Shown: piece after piece, positions 1 through 8,276 of the stretch
Numbering within the stretch: position 1 is the first letter of the stretch
Layout of the letters: each line of letters opens with the position of its first letter
Source of the DNA: DASTCZ01 sp963704455
Lineage (GTDB): Bacteria > Acidobacteriota > Terriglobia > Acidiferrales > UBA7541
DNA: 64,000 nt
Assembly (NCBI GenBank): GCA_963704455.1
Contig: OY969905.1
Span: forward strand, 2,976,001-3,040,000
Direction: 5' to 3'
Translations under genes and position numbers: made by a program
Notes under the pieces: model-generated
Told to the model about the DNA's origin: nothing
What the model saw: only the letters and a program-made list of their open reading frames with translations
The model's database searches: none

Positions 1-1
1 C

Positions 2-3000
2 TTACTGGGAGCAGCGGTTTCGCTCGGCCAGTCCTTTGAGCCGAATATGTGGCGCCCGTTGCGCTGGCGCTCCATTGGGCCGCAGCGCGGCGGGCGCGTG
101 CTTGCCGTCACGGGCGTGGCCGGCAACCCCGACACATATTATTTCGGGGCGGTGGCTGGCGGCGTTTGGAAAACCACCAACGGCGGTGAAAATTGGACGC
201 CCATGACGGACAGCACAGACATCCGCTCCATCGGCGCGATCGCCGTCGCGCCCAGCGACCCCAACGTCATTTACGTCGGCACCGGCGAATCCTGCATGCG
301 CGGTGACATTTCTGACGGCGACGGCATGTGGAAGTCCACCGACGCGGGCAAAACGTGGACGCACATCAAGCTTGAAGACACGCGCCACATCGCGCGCATC
401 GCCGTGGATCCGTACAACCCGGACATCGTTCTCGTCGCCGCGATGGGCCACGCCTTCGGGCCCAATCCTGACCGCGGAGTTTTCCGCACAACCGACGGCG
501 GAAACACCTGGACGAAAACTCTCTTCAAGGACGACAAGACCGGCGCGATTGATCTCAGCATGGACCCGCACAATCCGCGCATCATCTTCGCGGCGATGTA
601 TCAGTTCGTGCGCACGCCGTGGGGTTTTGAAAGCGGCGGGCCGGGCAGCGGGATTTACCGCTCCGGCGACGAGGGAGTTACGTGGACGCAAATCCGCGGG
701 CGCGGTCTTCCTGCTGGCGTGCTCGGCCGCATCGGCATCTCCGTTTCCGGCGCGGACAGCAACCGCATCTACGCGATCATCGAAGCCGAACGCGGCGGCG
801 TTTATCGCTCCGACAACGGCGGCGATTCCTGGCAATTTCTCACCGGCGATCACAACCTCACGCAGCGCTCCTGGTATTTCCACCACATCTTCGCGGACAC
901 CAAGAGCGCCGATGTCGTTTACGTCCTGAACACTTCGATTCTCAAGTCCGTGGATGGCGGCCGCGCGTTCGCCGGAATGCGCGGAACGCACGGCGATAAT
1001 CACGGTTTCTGGATTGATCCCACGAATGCCGAATGGATCATCAACAGCAACGACGGCGGCGCAAGTGTCACGCACAATGGCGGGCGCACCTGGACGACGG
1101 AGGACAATCAGCCCACCGCCGAGTTTTATCACGTGGATACGGATTCGCGATTTCCATACATGGTTTACGGCGCGCAGCAGGACAACTCGACCGTCGCAAT
1201 ATCCAGCCGCGGCGGAGGCGGGCGCGGCGGCGCAAGCGAGTTCTACGATGTCGGCGGCGGCGAATCTGGCTGGGTCGTCCCCAAGCGCGACAACCCCGAC
1301 GTCACCTACGCAGGCTCTTACGACGGCCTGCTGACGGTTCTCAACCACGCCACGGGCGAAGAGCGCGACATCAATCCTTGGCCGCTCAATCCGATGGGCT
1401 CCGGCGCGGCGGATATCGCCCACCGCTTTCAGTGGACGTTTCCGATTGCCACTTCCCCGCACGATCCGAATGTCATCTACGCTGGCTCACAATTCGTTCT
1501 GATGTCGAACAACGAAGGCGCGAGTTGGACGCCCATCAGCCCGGACATCACGCGCAATGACAAGTCCAAGCAAGCGCCCACCGGCGGCCCGCTCAGCCAC
1601 GACAACACTAGCGTCGAGTATTACGACACCGTGTTCTGCATCGCTGAATCCTCAATTGCAAAAGGTGAAATCTGGGCCGGCACCGACGACGGCCTCGTGC
1701 AATTGACGCGCGACGGCGGCAAAACATGGACAAACGTCACGCCCAAAGGAGTTCCCGATTGGATCAAGGTCAGCATCGTGGATCCATCGGCAATCACCGA
1801 CGGTACGGCCTACGTCGCGCTCGACAGCCAGAAGCTTGACGACATGCGCCCGTATATTTACAAGACCAGCGACTTCGGCAAGTCGTGGACGAAAATCACC
1901 AACGGCATTCCCGATGGCCTGGTCACCCACTCTGTGAAGGCCGACCCCAAGAAAAAGGGACTTCTTTTCGCCGGGACCGAAGCAGGTGTTTACATCTCCT
2001 TTGACGACGGCGCGAATTGGAAATCGTTCCGCCTCAACATGCCAAACACTCCTGTCCACGATCTCGTCCTCAAGGACAATGATCTTGTCATCGCCACGCA
2101 CGGCCGCGCGTTCTATTCGCTGGACAACATCTCGCCGCTACGCGAAATGTCCGCCGATGCGATGAACGCGGACGCGCACGTCTTCACGCCCGTTCCCGCG
2201 ATTCGCGGAGGGCGCGGCGGCCTTACGCTCGATTACTGGCTGAAGGCCGCGCCGCAAGGCCCGCTCACAATTGAAATTTCCGATGGCAGCGGAAAGGTCC
2301 TGCGCACCTTCACCGGACGCGGCGGCGGACGTGGAGCGGGCGCCGAAGGCGCGCCCCCCGAAGAGGAAGCCGCCGCAGGCGGCGGTGGTCGCGGCGGACG
2401 CGGAGGGTTCGGCGGAGCTGCTGCGCCCACAGCAAATCCCGGTCTCAATCGCTTCACCTGGGATTTGCGCACCGATCCACCAACCGACGCAATTCCAACC
2501 CCTGTTTACTGGGGAGGCCGCATCGGCGGCGCCGCAGTTCCCACCGGCTCTTACAACGTGAAGATCACTGCGGGCGGCCAATCGTACACCACAAAAGCCG
2601 AAGTGAAGACAGACCCGCGTGTGCACGTTTCGCAGGCCGATCTCGACAAGCAATATCAGTTCGCCATTCAACTCAACGCGCGAATCACGGCCGGCCATGA
2701 CGGAATCAACCAGATCCGAGGCCTGCGCCAGCAAATTGACTTGCTCAAGCAGCGCCTCCCCGCGAACGCAGAAAATAAGACAGTCCTTGATGCCGCCGAC
2801 GCCTTGAACAAAAACATGACGGCAGTGGAGGAAGAGTTGATTCAGGTGAAAGCCACGGCGGGCGAGGACGCGCTGAATTTCCCCATCAAAGTGGTGAACC
2901 AACTCGTCGCGCTCTTCAGCTCCGTGGAGGGTGCTGAAGCCGCGCCGACGGCGCAGGCCTATGCCGTGTTCGAGGTTCTGAACAAAAAGCTCACCGAGCA

Positions 3001-3145
3001 GCTTGCAAAATGGGATGAAATCCAGAAGAAGGATCTCGCGGATCTAAATGCCAAGATGCGCGCGGCCAACGTGCCGGGAATTTCCGTGCCGCCGAAGCAA
3101 CAGCCCGGCGCTGGCGGTCGCGGAGGCCGCCGCGGCGGCGATTAA
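2..3145 (+). CDS. Secreted sortilin/VPS10-like Asp-box (BNR) beta-propeller protein, 5' partial
   Basis: The frame is open to the left edge. The residues before the first ATG (position 47) read like the end of a signal peptide (LLGAAVSLGQSFEP), so the true start lies outside the window. About ten Asp-box motifs (S/T-x-D-x-G-x-T/S-W) are visible, for example TTNGGENW, STDAGKTW, TTDGGNTW, TRDGGKTW and SFDDGANW. These are typical of the sortilin/VPS10 and BNR propellers often labelled 'glycosyl hydrolase' in Acidobacteriota. A Gly/Arg-rich linker (about 2310-2430) leads to a fibronectin-like stretch and a helical, probably coiled-coil C-terminus. Expected location is periplasm or outside the cell. 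The BNR fold is well supported; enzymatic activity is not, because Asp-boxes are structural rather than catalytic. Confidence 0.85.
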   Translation, partial: LLGAAVSLGQSFEPNMWRPLRWRSIGPQRGGRVLAVTGVAGNPDTYYFGAVAGGVWKTTNGGENWTPMTDSTDIRSIGAIAVAPSDPNVIYVGTGESCMRGDISDGDGMWKSTDAGKTWTHIKLEDTRHIARIAVDPYNPDIVLVAAMGHAFGPNPDRGVFRTTDGGNTWTKTLFKDDKTGAIDLSMDPHNPRIIFAAMYQFVRTPWGFESGGPGSGIYRSGDEGVTWTQIRGRGLPAGVLGRIGISVSGADSNRIYAIIEAERGGVYRSDNGGDSWQFLTGDHNLTQRSWYFHHIFADTKSADVVYVLNTSILKSVDGGRAFAGMRGTHGDNHGFWIDPTNAEWIINSNDGGASVTHNGGRTWTTEDNQPTAEFYHVDTDSRFPYMVYGAQQDNSTVAISSRGGGGRGGASEFYDVGGGESGWVVPKRDNPDVTYAGSYDGLLTVLNHATGEERDINPWPLNPMGSGAADIAHRFQWTFPIATSPHDPNVIYAGSQFVLMSNNEGASWTPISPDITRNDKSKQAPTGGPLSHDNTSVEYYDTVFCIAESSIAKGEIWAGTDDGLVQLTRDGGKTWTNVTPKGVPDWIKVSIVDPSAITDGTAYVALDSQKLDDMRPYIYKTSDFGKSWTKITNGIPDGLVTHSVKADPKKKGLLFAGTEAGVYISFDDGANWKSFRLNMPNTPVHDLVLKDNDLVIATHGRAFYSLDNISPLREMSADAMNADAHVFTPVPAIRGGRGGLTLDYWLKAAPQGPLTIEISDGSGKVLRTFTGRGGGRGAGAEGAPPEEEAAAGGGGRGGRGGFGGAAAPTANPGLNRFTWDLRTDPPTDAIPTPVYWGGRIGGAAVPTGSYNVKITAGGQSYTTKAEVKTDPRVHVSQADLDKQYQFAIQLNARITAGHDGINQIRGLRQQIDLLKQRLPANAENKTVLDAADALNKNMTAVEEELIQVKATAGEDALNFPIKVVNQLVALFSSVEGAEAAPTAQAYAVFEVLNKKLTEQLAKWDEIQKKDLADLNAKMRAANVPGISVPPKQQPGAGGRGGRRGGD

Positions 3146-3175
3146 AGCGGCAATTAATTCTTGGCCGGAGTGTTC

Positions 3176-3757
3176 CTACCTAGTCGGCGCGGGGAACTGA
3201 ACCTTCGGCGCTTCACGCGAAGATTCCGTCGCCGTAAAATATGCGTTGTTGCGCTGGAACCCCGCCCATCTGGCGAAAAGGCTGTTCGGGAAAAGTCCGA
3301 TATAAGTGTTGTAGTCCTGCAGCGTGCCGTTATAGTTTTTGCGTTCCTGGGCGATGCGGTTTTCCGATCCCGCCAGTTCATCCTGCAAACGGAGAAAATT
3401 TTCATTCGACTTTAGTTGCGGATAATTCTCCACGATCACCAGCAGCCTGCCGATGGCGCCGTCCAGTTGACCGTTGGCCGTAATTTTGTCTTGTGGAGTC
3501 TTGGCGCCGAGTAGCGCGGCGCGCGCGCTTGCGATGTCGTGGAATACCGTCTGCTCCTGCGCGGCGAACCCTTTCACTGTCTCCACGAGATTCGGAATCA
3601 GGTCGGCGCGGCGCTGCAGCACAACATCCACCTGTGCCCACGCGGATCGCACCGCTTCATTCTTTACTACCATTTGGTTGCGGCGGCTTACGTACATCCC
3701 GCCGACGATGGCAGCTACAAGCGCCGCAACGATAAACGCGATCAAAACCTTTTTCAT
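3176..3757 (-). CDS. lemA: LemA family protein
   Basis: This 193-aa protein starts MKKVLIAF and has one N-terminal transmembrane segment (about residues 4-22). The LemA core follows: NEAVRSAWAQVDVVLQRRADLIPNLVETVKGF, here cited as the segment at residues 33-64, then an extended helical domain with NFLRLQDELAGSENRIAQERKNY near residue 121. The C-terminus NSLFARWAGFQ is also typical. LemA proteins are membrane-anchored helical proteins with an extracytoplasmic C-terminal part and unknown biochemical role; they commonly sit beside TPM-domain genes. Here the TPM gene is on the same strand, separated by a nucleotidyltransferase gene. Length is normal for the family. Confidence 0.9.
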   Translation of the reverse strand: MKKVLIAFIVAALVAAIVGGMYVSRRNQMVVKNEAVRSAWAQVDVVLQRRADLIPNLVETVKGFAAQEQTVFHDIASARAALLGAKTPQDKITANGQLDGAIGRLLVIVENYPQLKSNENFLRLQDELAGSENRIAQERKNYNGTLQDYNTYIGLFPNSLFARWAGFQRNNAYFTATESSREAPKVQFPAPTR

Positions 3758-3858
3758 TGTGTTCCTCCGAACGTGAAATTGAGATTATTGCCGCGCCGCT
3801 GAATTCTTACCCTGGCCGGCATTGTTGCACGCCCAGCACAGCCCAGCGAATCCCCACT

Positions 3859-4572
3859 TCAGGATTTCTCCTCCAGCCGCCGGTCCACTTCATTCGTAAC
3901 CTTTTCTACGAGTTCAACATAGCTCTGAATCGTTCCCGATATATCGATTTCTTTTTCGCCGCGCTTCCCCTCGCGAAAATCCAGCACCGCGTGGAACCCA
4001 CTCGGGCTGCAAGCCGCCAGCTTCGCAACTCTGTCAACCGCCTCGCGCTTGTTCGCTGCAGGCGATTCACCCAACGCAATGAGGGCGTGGCGGAATAGCG
4101 CCACGAATGACGAAACCGACGCAACCATAATCCCCAACCTCGCCTTTTTCGGCGCAATTAGAAGTGTCTGTCGCAGGCGCAGTGAATTCGTCCGCAGTTC
4201 CCGCTCGACTTGCAACTTATGGTAGCGAAGCGGCACGGTGAGGTCCGCGAGAACATCCTCGCCGAACAAAACCTTGTGCCGGTCCTTCATATCCAGAAGT
4301 TCAATCGCGAAAACGTCCGCCGAGCGTCGCAACTCCTCCGCCGTGAAAACGCGCGGCTCCGGATTGCCCTTTCCAATCCACCATTCAACTGCGGGCTGCA
4401 GCGCCTCGATGCGCGCCACGTCCGCGCGTTCGACGACGCACAGAATGTCCAGGTGCGAGTGCTTGGACTGAAACTCTCCGCTCGCGGAGGAGCCATATAG
4501 AATGACTGACTCTAAATTTTTGCCCGCGGCGTCTCTCAGCTTCTGCACGAACTCAGCAAGATCTTTTTCCAT
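3859..4572 (-). CDS. MNT-type nucleotidyltransferase-domain protein with altered metal-binding motif
   Basis: A 237-aa protein whose N-terminal part (residues about 1-60) has the polymerase-beta nucleotidyltransferase signature: VILYGSSASGEF followed by SKHSHLDILCV. The canonical GS...DxD motif reads H-L-D here, so the first metal-binding Asp is replaced by His. The C-terminal 120 residues are helical and may form a substrate-binding bundle. It starts 46 bp after the TPM gene stop and ends about 100 bp before lemA, so the three may be co-transcribed. The fold call is good. Substrate is unknown, and the altered motif raises the possibility of lost catalysis. Confidence 0.7.
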   Translation of the reverse strand: MEKDLAEFVQKLRDAAGKNLESVILYGSSASGEFQSKHSHLDILCVVERADVARIEALQPAVEWWIGKGNPEPRVFTAEELRRSADVFAIELLDMKDRHKVLFGEDVLADLTVPLRYHKLQVERELRTNSLRLRQTLLIAPKKARLGIMVASVSSFVALFRHALIALGESPAANKREAVDRVAKLAACSPSGFHAVLDFREGKRGEKEIDISGTIQSYVELVEKVTNEVDRRLEEKS

Positions 4573-4618
4573 GGCCCCTCATCCGCACTCTTCACGTCCT
4601 GCGCTGACTGACAATAGA

Positions 4619-5491
4619 TCACCAGCTTCCGCTCGCGCCCCCGCCTCCAAACGATCCTCCGCCAAAGCCTCCGAAGCCGCCGCCCCCTCCGCCTCCCCCG
4701 CCAAATCCACCTCCACCCCAGGAACCGCCGCCCCCGCCAATCATCGGACCAATCCACCATCCACCGCCCCCGCGGCACCGCGTCCCTCGTCCCGTACCAG
4801 AGAAGATCAGCCTGATCACGATGCTGATCAGAAAAAACACAAGAAGGACTGTAAGGCGCGGAGGGAATTGAAAGTGAGACCCTGAATTTCCGTCATCGCG
4901 TTCGGGGCTTGCACTCGCCCCGCGAAGCGCATCCAGCGTTACTCCCTTATCTTCCGCAATCACCGCCGCAACGCGTTGCGTCATCAAAAGCACCGCGCCG
5001 TCGTAATCGTTCTCGCGCAGCAGCGGCACAGCCTCGCGCCCAAATCCGCCGACTCTTCCATCAGGTAAGATCGGCTCCAGCCCGTAGCCGACTTCAAACC
5101 TGTCTTTGTGCTCTCCGGGCGCGAGCAGGATCATCACCCCGCGCGACTTCTGCTTTGGCCCCACCCCCCATTGCGTGGCCAACTGAACCGAGAAGTCCTC
5201 AATCGCTTCCCCGTCGAGCGACTTGACAGTCACAATCGCAATCTGCGCGCCCGCCTTTCGATCCACCTCCGTGCAAAGCGCCCTCAGTTTTTCTCTTGCC
5301 GCGCCGCTCAGAACGCCCGCGAAATCGTTGACGTAACCTTGAAAATGCAAGTCCTTCACTTTTTCCGCTCCCAGCCCCGCGCACACAGCGGCCCACGCCC
5401 CGGCAATCGCCAGGATTGCCAGCCACATGCGTGCCGCCAATTTTGCGTTAGGGAGTTGGAATTGCATCCGGCTCAACTTGAGTGGTGGCAT
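4619..5491 (-). CDS. TPM-domain membrane protein (YgcG-like) with glycine-rich tail
   Basis: A 290-aa protein. After a hydrophobic signal/anchor (about residues 20-42) comes the TPM domain, recognisable from VNDFAGVLS, IAIVTVKSLDG, GVGPKQKSRGVMILLA and FEVGYGLEPILPDGRVGG. A transmembrane helix near residues 208-225 (LTVLLVFFLISIVIRLIF) precedes an extreme Gly/Ser/Trp-rich tail ending GGGASGSW. This is the usual layout of TPM_phosphatase/YgcG proteins, which often pair with LemA. The domain lies outside the cytoplasmic membrane; its true activity is unsettled. ATG 5491 was chosen as the longest start giving a signal peptide; an in-frame ATG at 5467 is an alternative because no strong Shine-Dalgarno separates them. 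Confidence 0.85.
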   Translation of the reverse strand: MPPLKLSRMQFQLPNAKLAARMWLAILAIAGAWAAVCAGLGAEKVKDLHFQGYVNDFAGVLSGAAREKLRALCTEVDRKAGAQIAIVTVKSLDGEAIEDFSVQLATQWGVGPKQKSRGVMILLAPGEHKDRFEVGYGLEPILPDGRVGGFGREAVPLLRENDYDGAVLLMTQRVAAVIAEDKGVTLDALRGASASPERDDGNSGSHFQFPPRLTVLLVFFLISIVIRLIFSGTGRGTRCRGGGGWWIGPMIGGGGGSWGGGGFGGGGGGGGGFGGFGGGSFGGGGASGSW

Positions 5492-5563
5492 TCATCTTAG
5501 GATGGCGGGCCAATCGCGTCAACGGCGTGCCCCGCCACAAATCAGCCTGCCATGAAAGGAAAA

Positions 5564-5640
5564 GGGGGGCGACCCAGGTCTAGTCGCCCCCCGAGTCCCC
5601 CGAAGGGGACGCCATCCGGCCTGTCGGAGGAAGGCCGGAC
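5564..5640 (-). ncRNA. Candidate structured RNA: three consecutive stem-loops
   Basis: Read on the minus strand there are three hairpins in 76 bp. The first (5615-5639) has an 8-bp stem and a C-rich loop containing CCTCC. The second (5595-5610) is GTCCCC-TTCG-GGGGAC, a classic C(UUCG)G tetraloop only in this orientation. The third (5564-5592) is a perfect 10-bp GC-rich stem followed on the minus strand by TTTTCCTTTC, resembling an intrinsic terminator. The tetraloop and T-rich tail argue for minus-strand transcription. It could be a small RNA or the 5' leader/attenuator of the TPM gene that begins 72 bp downstream. No Rfam family was recognised. Confidence 0.4.
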
Positions 5641-5747
5641 GGTTCTGTATTACCTTGCTAGTTTTAACCCGGCACCCCGACAAAAGTTGCGCCGCCCCGC
5701 ACACTTTTCCCCATACCCGGTACAATGGTTCCTTAGGCAAAAACCTT

Positions 5748-8276
5748 ATGCGTGGCAAGCACCCACACAAGCCCCCGGAATATCGCCAGCAGCACGAAAC
5801 CGGCATCACCCAGGATGAATTACGCGCCTTTCTCGTAAAGGCATCCCGCCCCATGACGCTCCGCGAAGTCGCCGGAGATCTGAAGTTGCACCACTGGGGC
5901 CGCCGCGCGCTCGTCAAGCTCATCTCGAAAATGAAGCGCAACGGTGAAGTCGAAGAGCTTTCGCGCGGCCGGATTATGCTTATTGGGAAATCCGCACACC
6001 GTGTGCAGGGCCATCCCGCGAAAACAGGCGCCGCCGCGCGTGCGCCCGCCGCTGCGCGCCCGCCTCAGTCCGCGCCGCAATCCGAAGCCAGCCTCCTCCG
6101 CGGACGTCTCGTCGCGCACGCCGATGGCTACGGCTTCGTCGTGCTCGACGCGCCCGTGCCCGGGATGGACGGCGATCTCTTTATCGGCCGCGACGCCATC
6201 GGCGACGCAATGCATGGCGACCGCGTTCTCGCGCGCATCGTGCGCCGCGACCGCGGCGGACGCGCCGAAGGCCGCATCGCGCGCGTCCTTGATCGCGCGC
6301 ACTCCACCATCGTCGGCCTCTTTCGTTACGGCGCGGGCGGCAACGTCGTCGCGCCCTATGAAGCGCGCCTCACCGAGATCATTATTCCCCCGGGCGAAGA
6401 AATGCCTGAGGCGCTCGCCGCAAAAATGGGGATCGCCCGTCCCGCAGGTCCGCGCGCGCGCCTGCCGCAGCTCGATGGCGCAGTCGTAAACGTCGAGCTG
6501 ACGCGCTTCCCACATGGCGGCGTCGCGGGCGCGGGACGCGTCGTGGAAATCCTCGGCAAGCCGGGCGCCCTCGGCGTGGATATCGAAATCATCGTCCGCA
6601 AGCACCACATCCCCCATGAATTTCCACCGGAAGTAGTTGCGGAAGCTTCGCAAGTCGCGCGCACGCCCGGCGAAGTGGAAGCCGCGGGCCGCCGCGATTA
6701 TCGCGATCTTCCCATCGTCACCATTGACGGTGAAACCGCGCGAGATTTTGACGACGCCGTTTACGTCGAGCGCACCTCCTCCGGCTGGCGTCTGCAAGTC
6801 CACATCGCGGACGTCGCGCACTATGTGCGCCCGGCTTCCGCGCTCGATCGCGAAGCGCGCCTGCGCGGCACCTCTGTTTATTTTCCCGACCGCGCCATAC
6901 CCATGCTTCCCGAAGCGCTCTCCACGGACATCTGCTCGCTCCGCCCCGGCGTGGATCGCCTCGTAATGAGCGCCGAGATGGAACTGGACGACCGCGGCGA
7001 AATCACGCGCGCCGATTTCGCGCCAGGCGTGATTCGCTCCGCCGCGCGCATGACCTACACCGACGTCAACAAAATTATCGAAGGCGATGCTGAGACCACT
7101 TCGATCTATGCGAATGTCGCGGAGCATTTCTTTACCATGCGCGACCTTGCGCTCGTCTTGAACGCACGACGCCGTCACCTCGGCTCCATCGATTTCGATC
7201 TGCCCGAGCGCATTATCGAATTCGATCCCGAAGGCCGCATGACCAACATCGGCCGAAGCGAACGCAATATCGCGCACCGTCTCATCGAGGAGTTCATGCT
7301 CGCCGCGAACCAGGCAGTCGCGCACTTTTTGATCCAGCGCGCATTGGGCGCGCTACATCGCGTGCACGAAAAGCCCGACGCGAAGCGCGTTCTGGAATTC
7401 GAGGAGCTGGCGCACGCGTTCGGCTATTCGCTAGGCATCGCCGGTTTGGCCGAACGCCGCCTCGCCGTCCGCCACGGCAGCATCGTCCCGCGCGGACGCG
7501 AAGGCCGCTCCGGCCGCGGCTCGCGCGAACGGCCGATGTACGTCACGCTTCCCGCCGACTTGGACATTGATATTCGCCCGCAGCATTACCAGCGACTCAC
7601 GGACAAGCTCGCTGGCAAGCCGGAAGAGCGCATCATTTCTTACCTGATGCTGCGCTCGCTCAAGCAAGCGCGTTACGACGCGCGCCCACTCGGCCATTTC
7701 GCGCTGGCCTTCAGCGAATATTGCCACTTCACTTCGCCGATCCGCCGCTACCCGGATTTAATCGTTCATCGCGCGCTCAAATGGGCGCTCGCAAATCAGT
7801 CCGCAGCCACGCCCGCCCGCGCGAATGAAATCACTCGCGGCCCTTACCGTGAAGCGGAACTTGGCACTATGGCTAATGAAACCTCCGACGCCGAGCGCCG
7901 CGCCGTTTCCGCCGAACGCGAATTGATGGACTGGAAGACCGCGCAATTTATGGAGAGCCGCCTCGGCGAGGAATATGACGCGCTGATTATTTCCGTGCAG
8001 AAGTTTGGATTCTTCGTCGAGCTGATGGAAGTTTTCGTCGAAGGGCTTGTCCCAATCAATCGTCTTGAAGAGCAAACTGGCGAGCGCTGTCTTTATCGCG
8101 AGCGCGACCACGTAATTGTTGTGGGAAGCCCAACGCAACACCGGCGCGGTGGTCACGCAAAGAGTCCGCAGGCTTGGCACCTGGGTGATCGTATCCGCGT
8201 GGTAGCCGAACGGATCGACCCCATTCGCCGCCGCGTAGAATTCGCCCTCGCCGAATCGGAAGAGAAGAAACCCTAA
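5748..8276 (+). CDS. rnr: Ribonuclease R
   Basis: An 842-aa 3'-to-5' exoribonuclease of the RNase II/R family. Domains in order: N-terminal winged helix (DELRAFLVKASRPMTLREV), cold-shock domains (LRGRLVAHADGYGFVV, GDLFIGRDAI), the RNB catalytic domain from about residue 310 with the metal-binding signature RDFDDAVYV, and a C-terminal S1 domain near residue 740 (SVQKFGFFVELMEVFVEGLVP). The open frame extends back to 5655, but ATG 5748 (MRGKHPHK) best fits the family start. It degrades structured RNA and works in RNA quality control. Its TAA stop overlaps the glmU stop on the other strand (CTAA at 8273-8276). Confidence 0.96.
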   Translation: MRGKHPHKPPEYRQQHETGITQDELRAFLVKASRPMTLREVAGDLKLHHWGRRALVKLISKMKRNGEVEELSRGRIMLIGKSAHRVQGHPAKTGAAARAPAAARPPQSAPQSEASLLRGRLVAHADGYGFVVLDAPVPGMDGDLFIGRDAIGDAMHGDRVLARIVRRDRGGRAEGRIARVLDRAHSTIVGLFRYGAGGNVVAPYEARLTEIIIPPGEEMPEALAAKMGIARPAGPRARLPQLDGAVVNVELTRFPHGGVAGAGRVVEILGKPGALGVDIEIIVRKHHIPHEFPPEVVAEASQVARTPGEVEAAGRRDYRDLPIVTIDGETARDFDDAVYVERTSSGWRLQVHIADVAHYVRPASALDREARLRGTSVYFPDRAIPMLPEALSTDICSLRPGVDRLVMSAEMELDDRGEITRADFAPGVIRSAARMTYTDVNKIIEGDAETTSIYANVAEHFFTMRDLALVLNARRRHLGSIDFDLPERIIEFDPEGRMTNIGRSERNIAHRLIEEFMLAANQAVAHFLIQRALGALHRVHEKPDAKRVLEFEELAHAFGYSLGIAGLAERRLAVRHGSIVPRGREGRSGRGSRERPMYVTLPADLDIDIRPQHYQRLTDKLAGKPEERIISYLMLRSLKQARYDARPLGHFALAFSEYCHFTSPIRRYPDLIVHRALKWALANQSAATPARANEITRGPYREAELGTMANETSDAERRAVSAERELMDWKTAQFMESRLGEEYDALIISVQKFGFFVELMEVFVEGLVPINRLEEQTGERCLYRERDHVIVVGSPTQHRRGGHAKSPQAWHLGDRIRVVAERIDPIRRRVEFALAESEEKKP

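Noticed and set aside
2..1462. Long minus-strand open frame (486 codons) opposite the Asp-box gene
   Set aside because: Composition is that of the antisense of GC-rich coding DNA, no recognisable domain, and the plus strand shows repeated Asp-box motifs.
5820..7325. Minus-strand open frame of 501 codons opposite ribonuclease R
   Set aside because: Shadow of rnr; the plus strand carries all RNB and cold-shock motifs.
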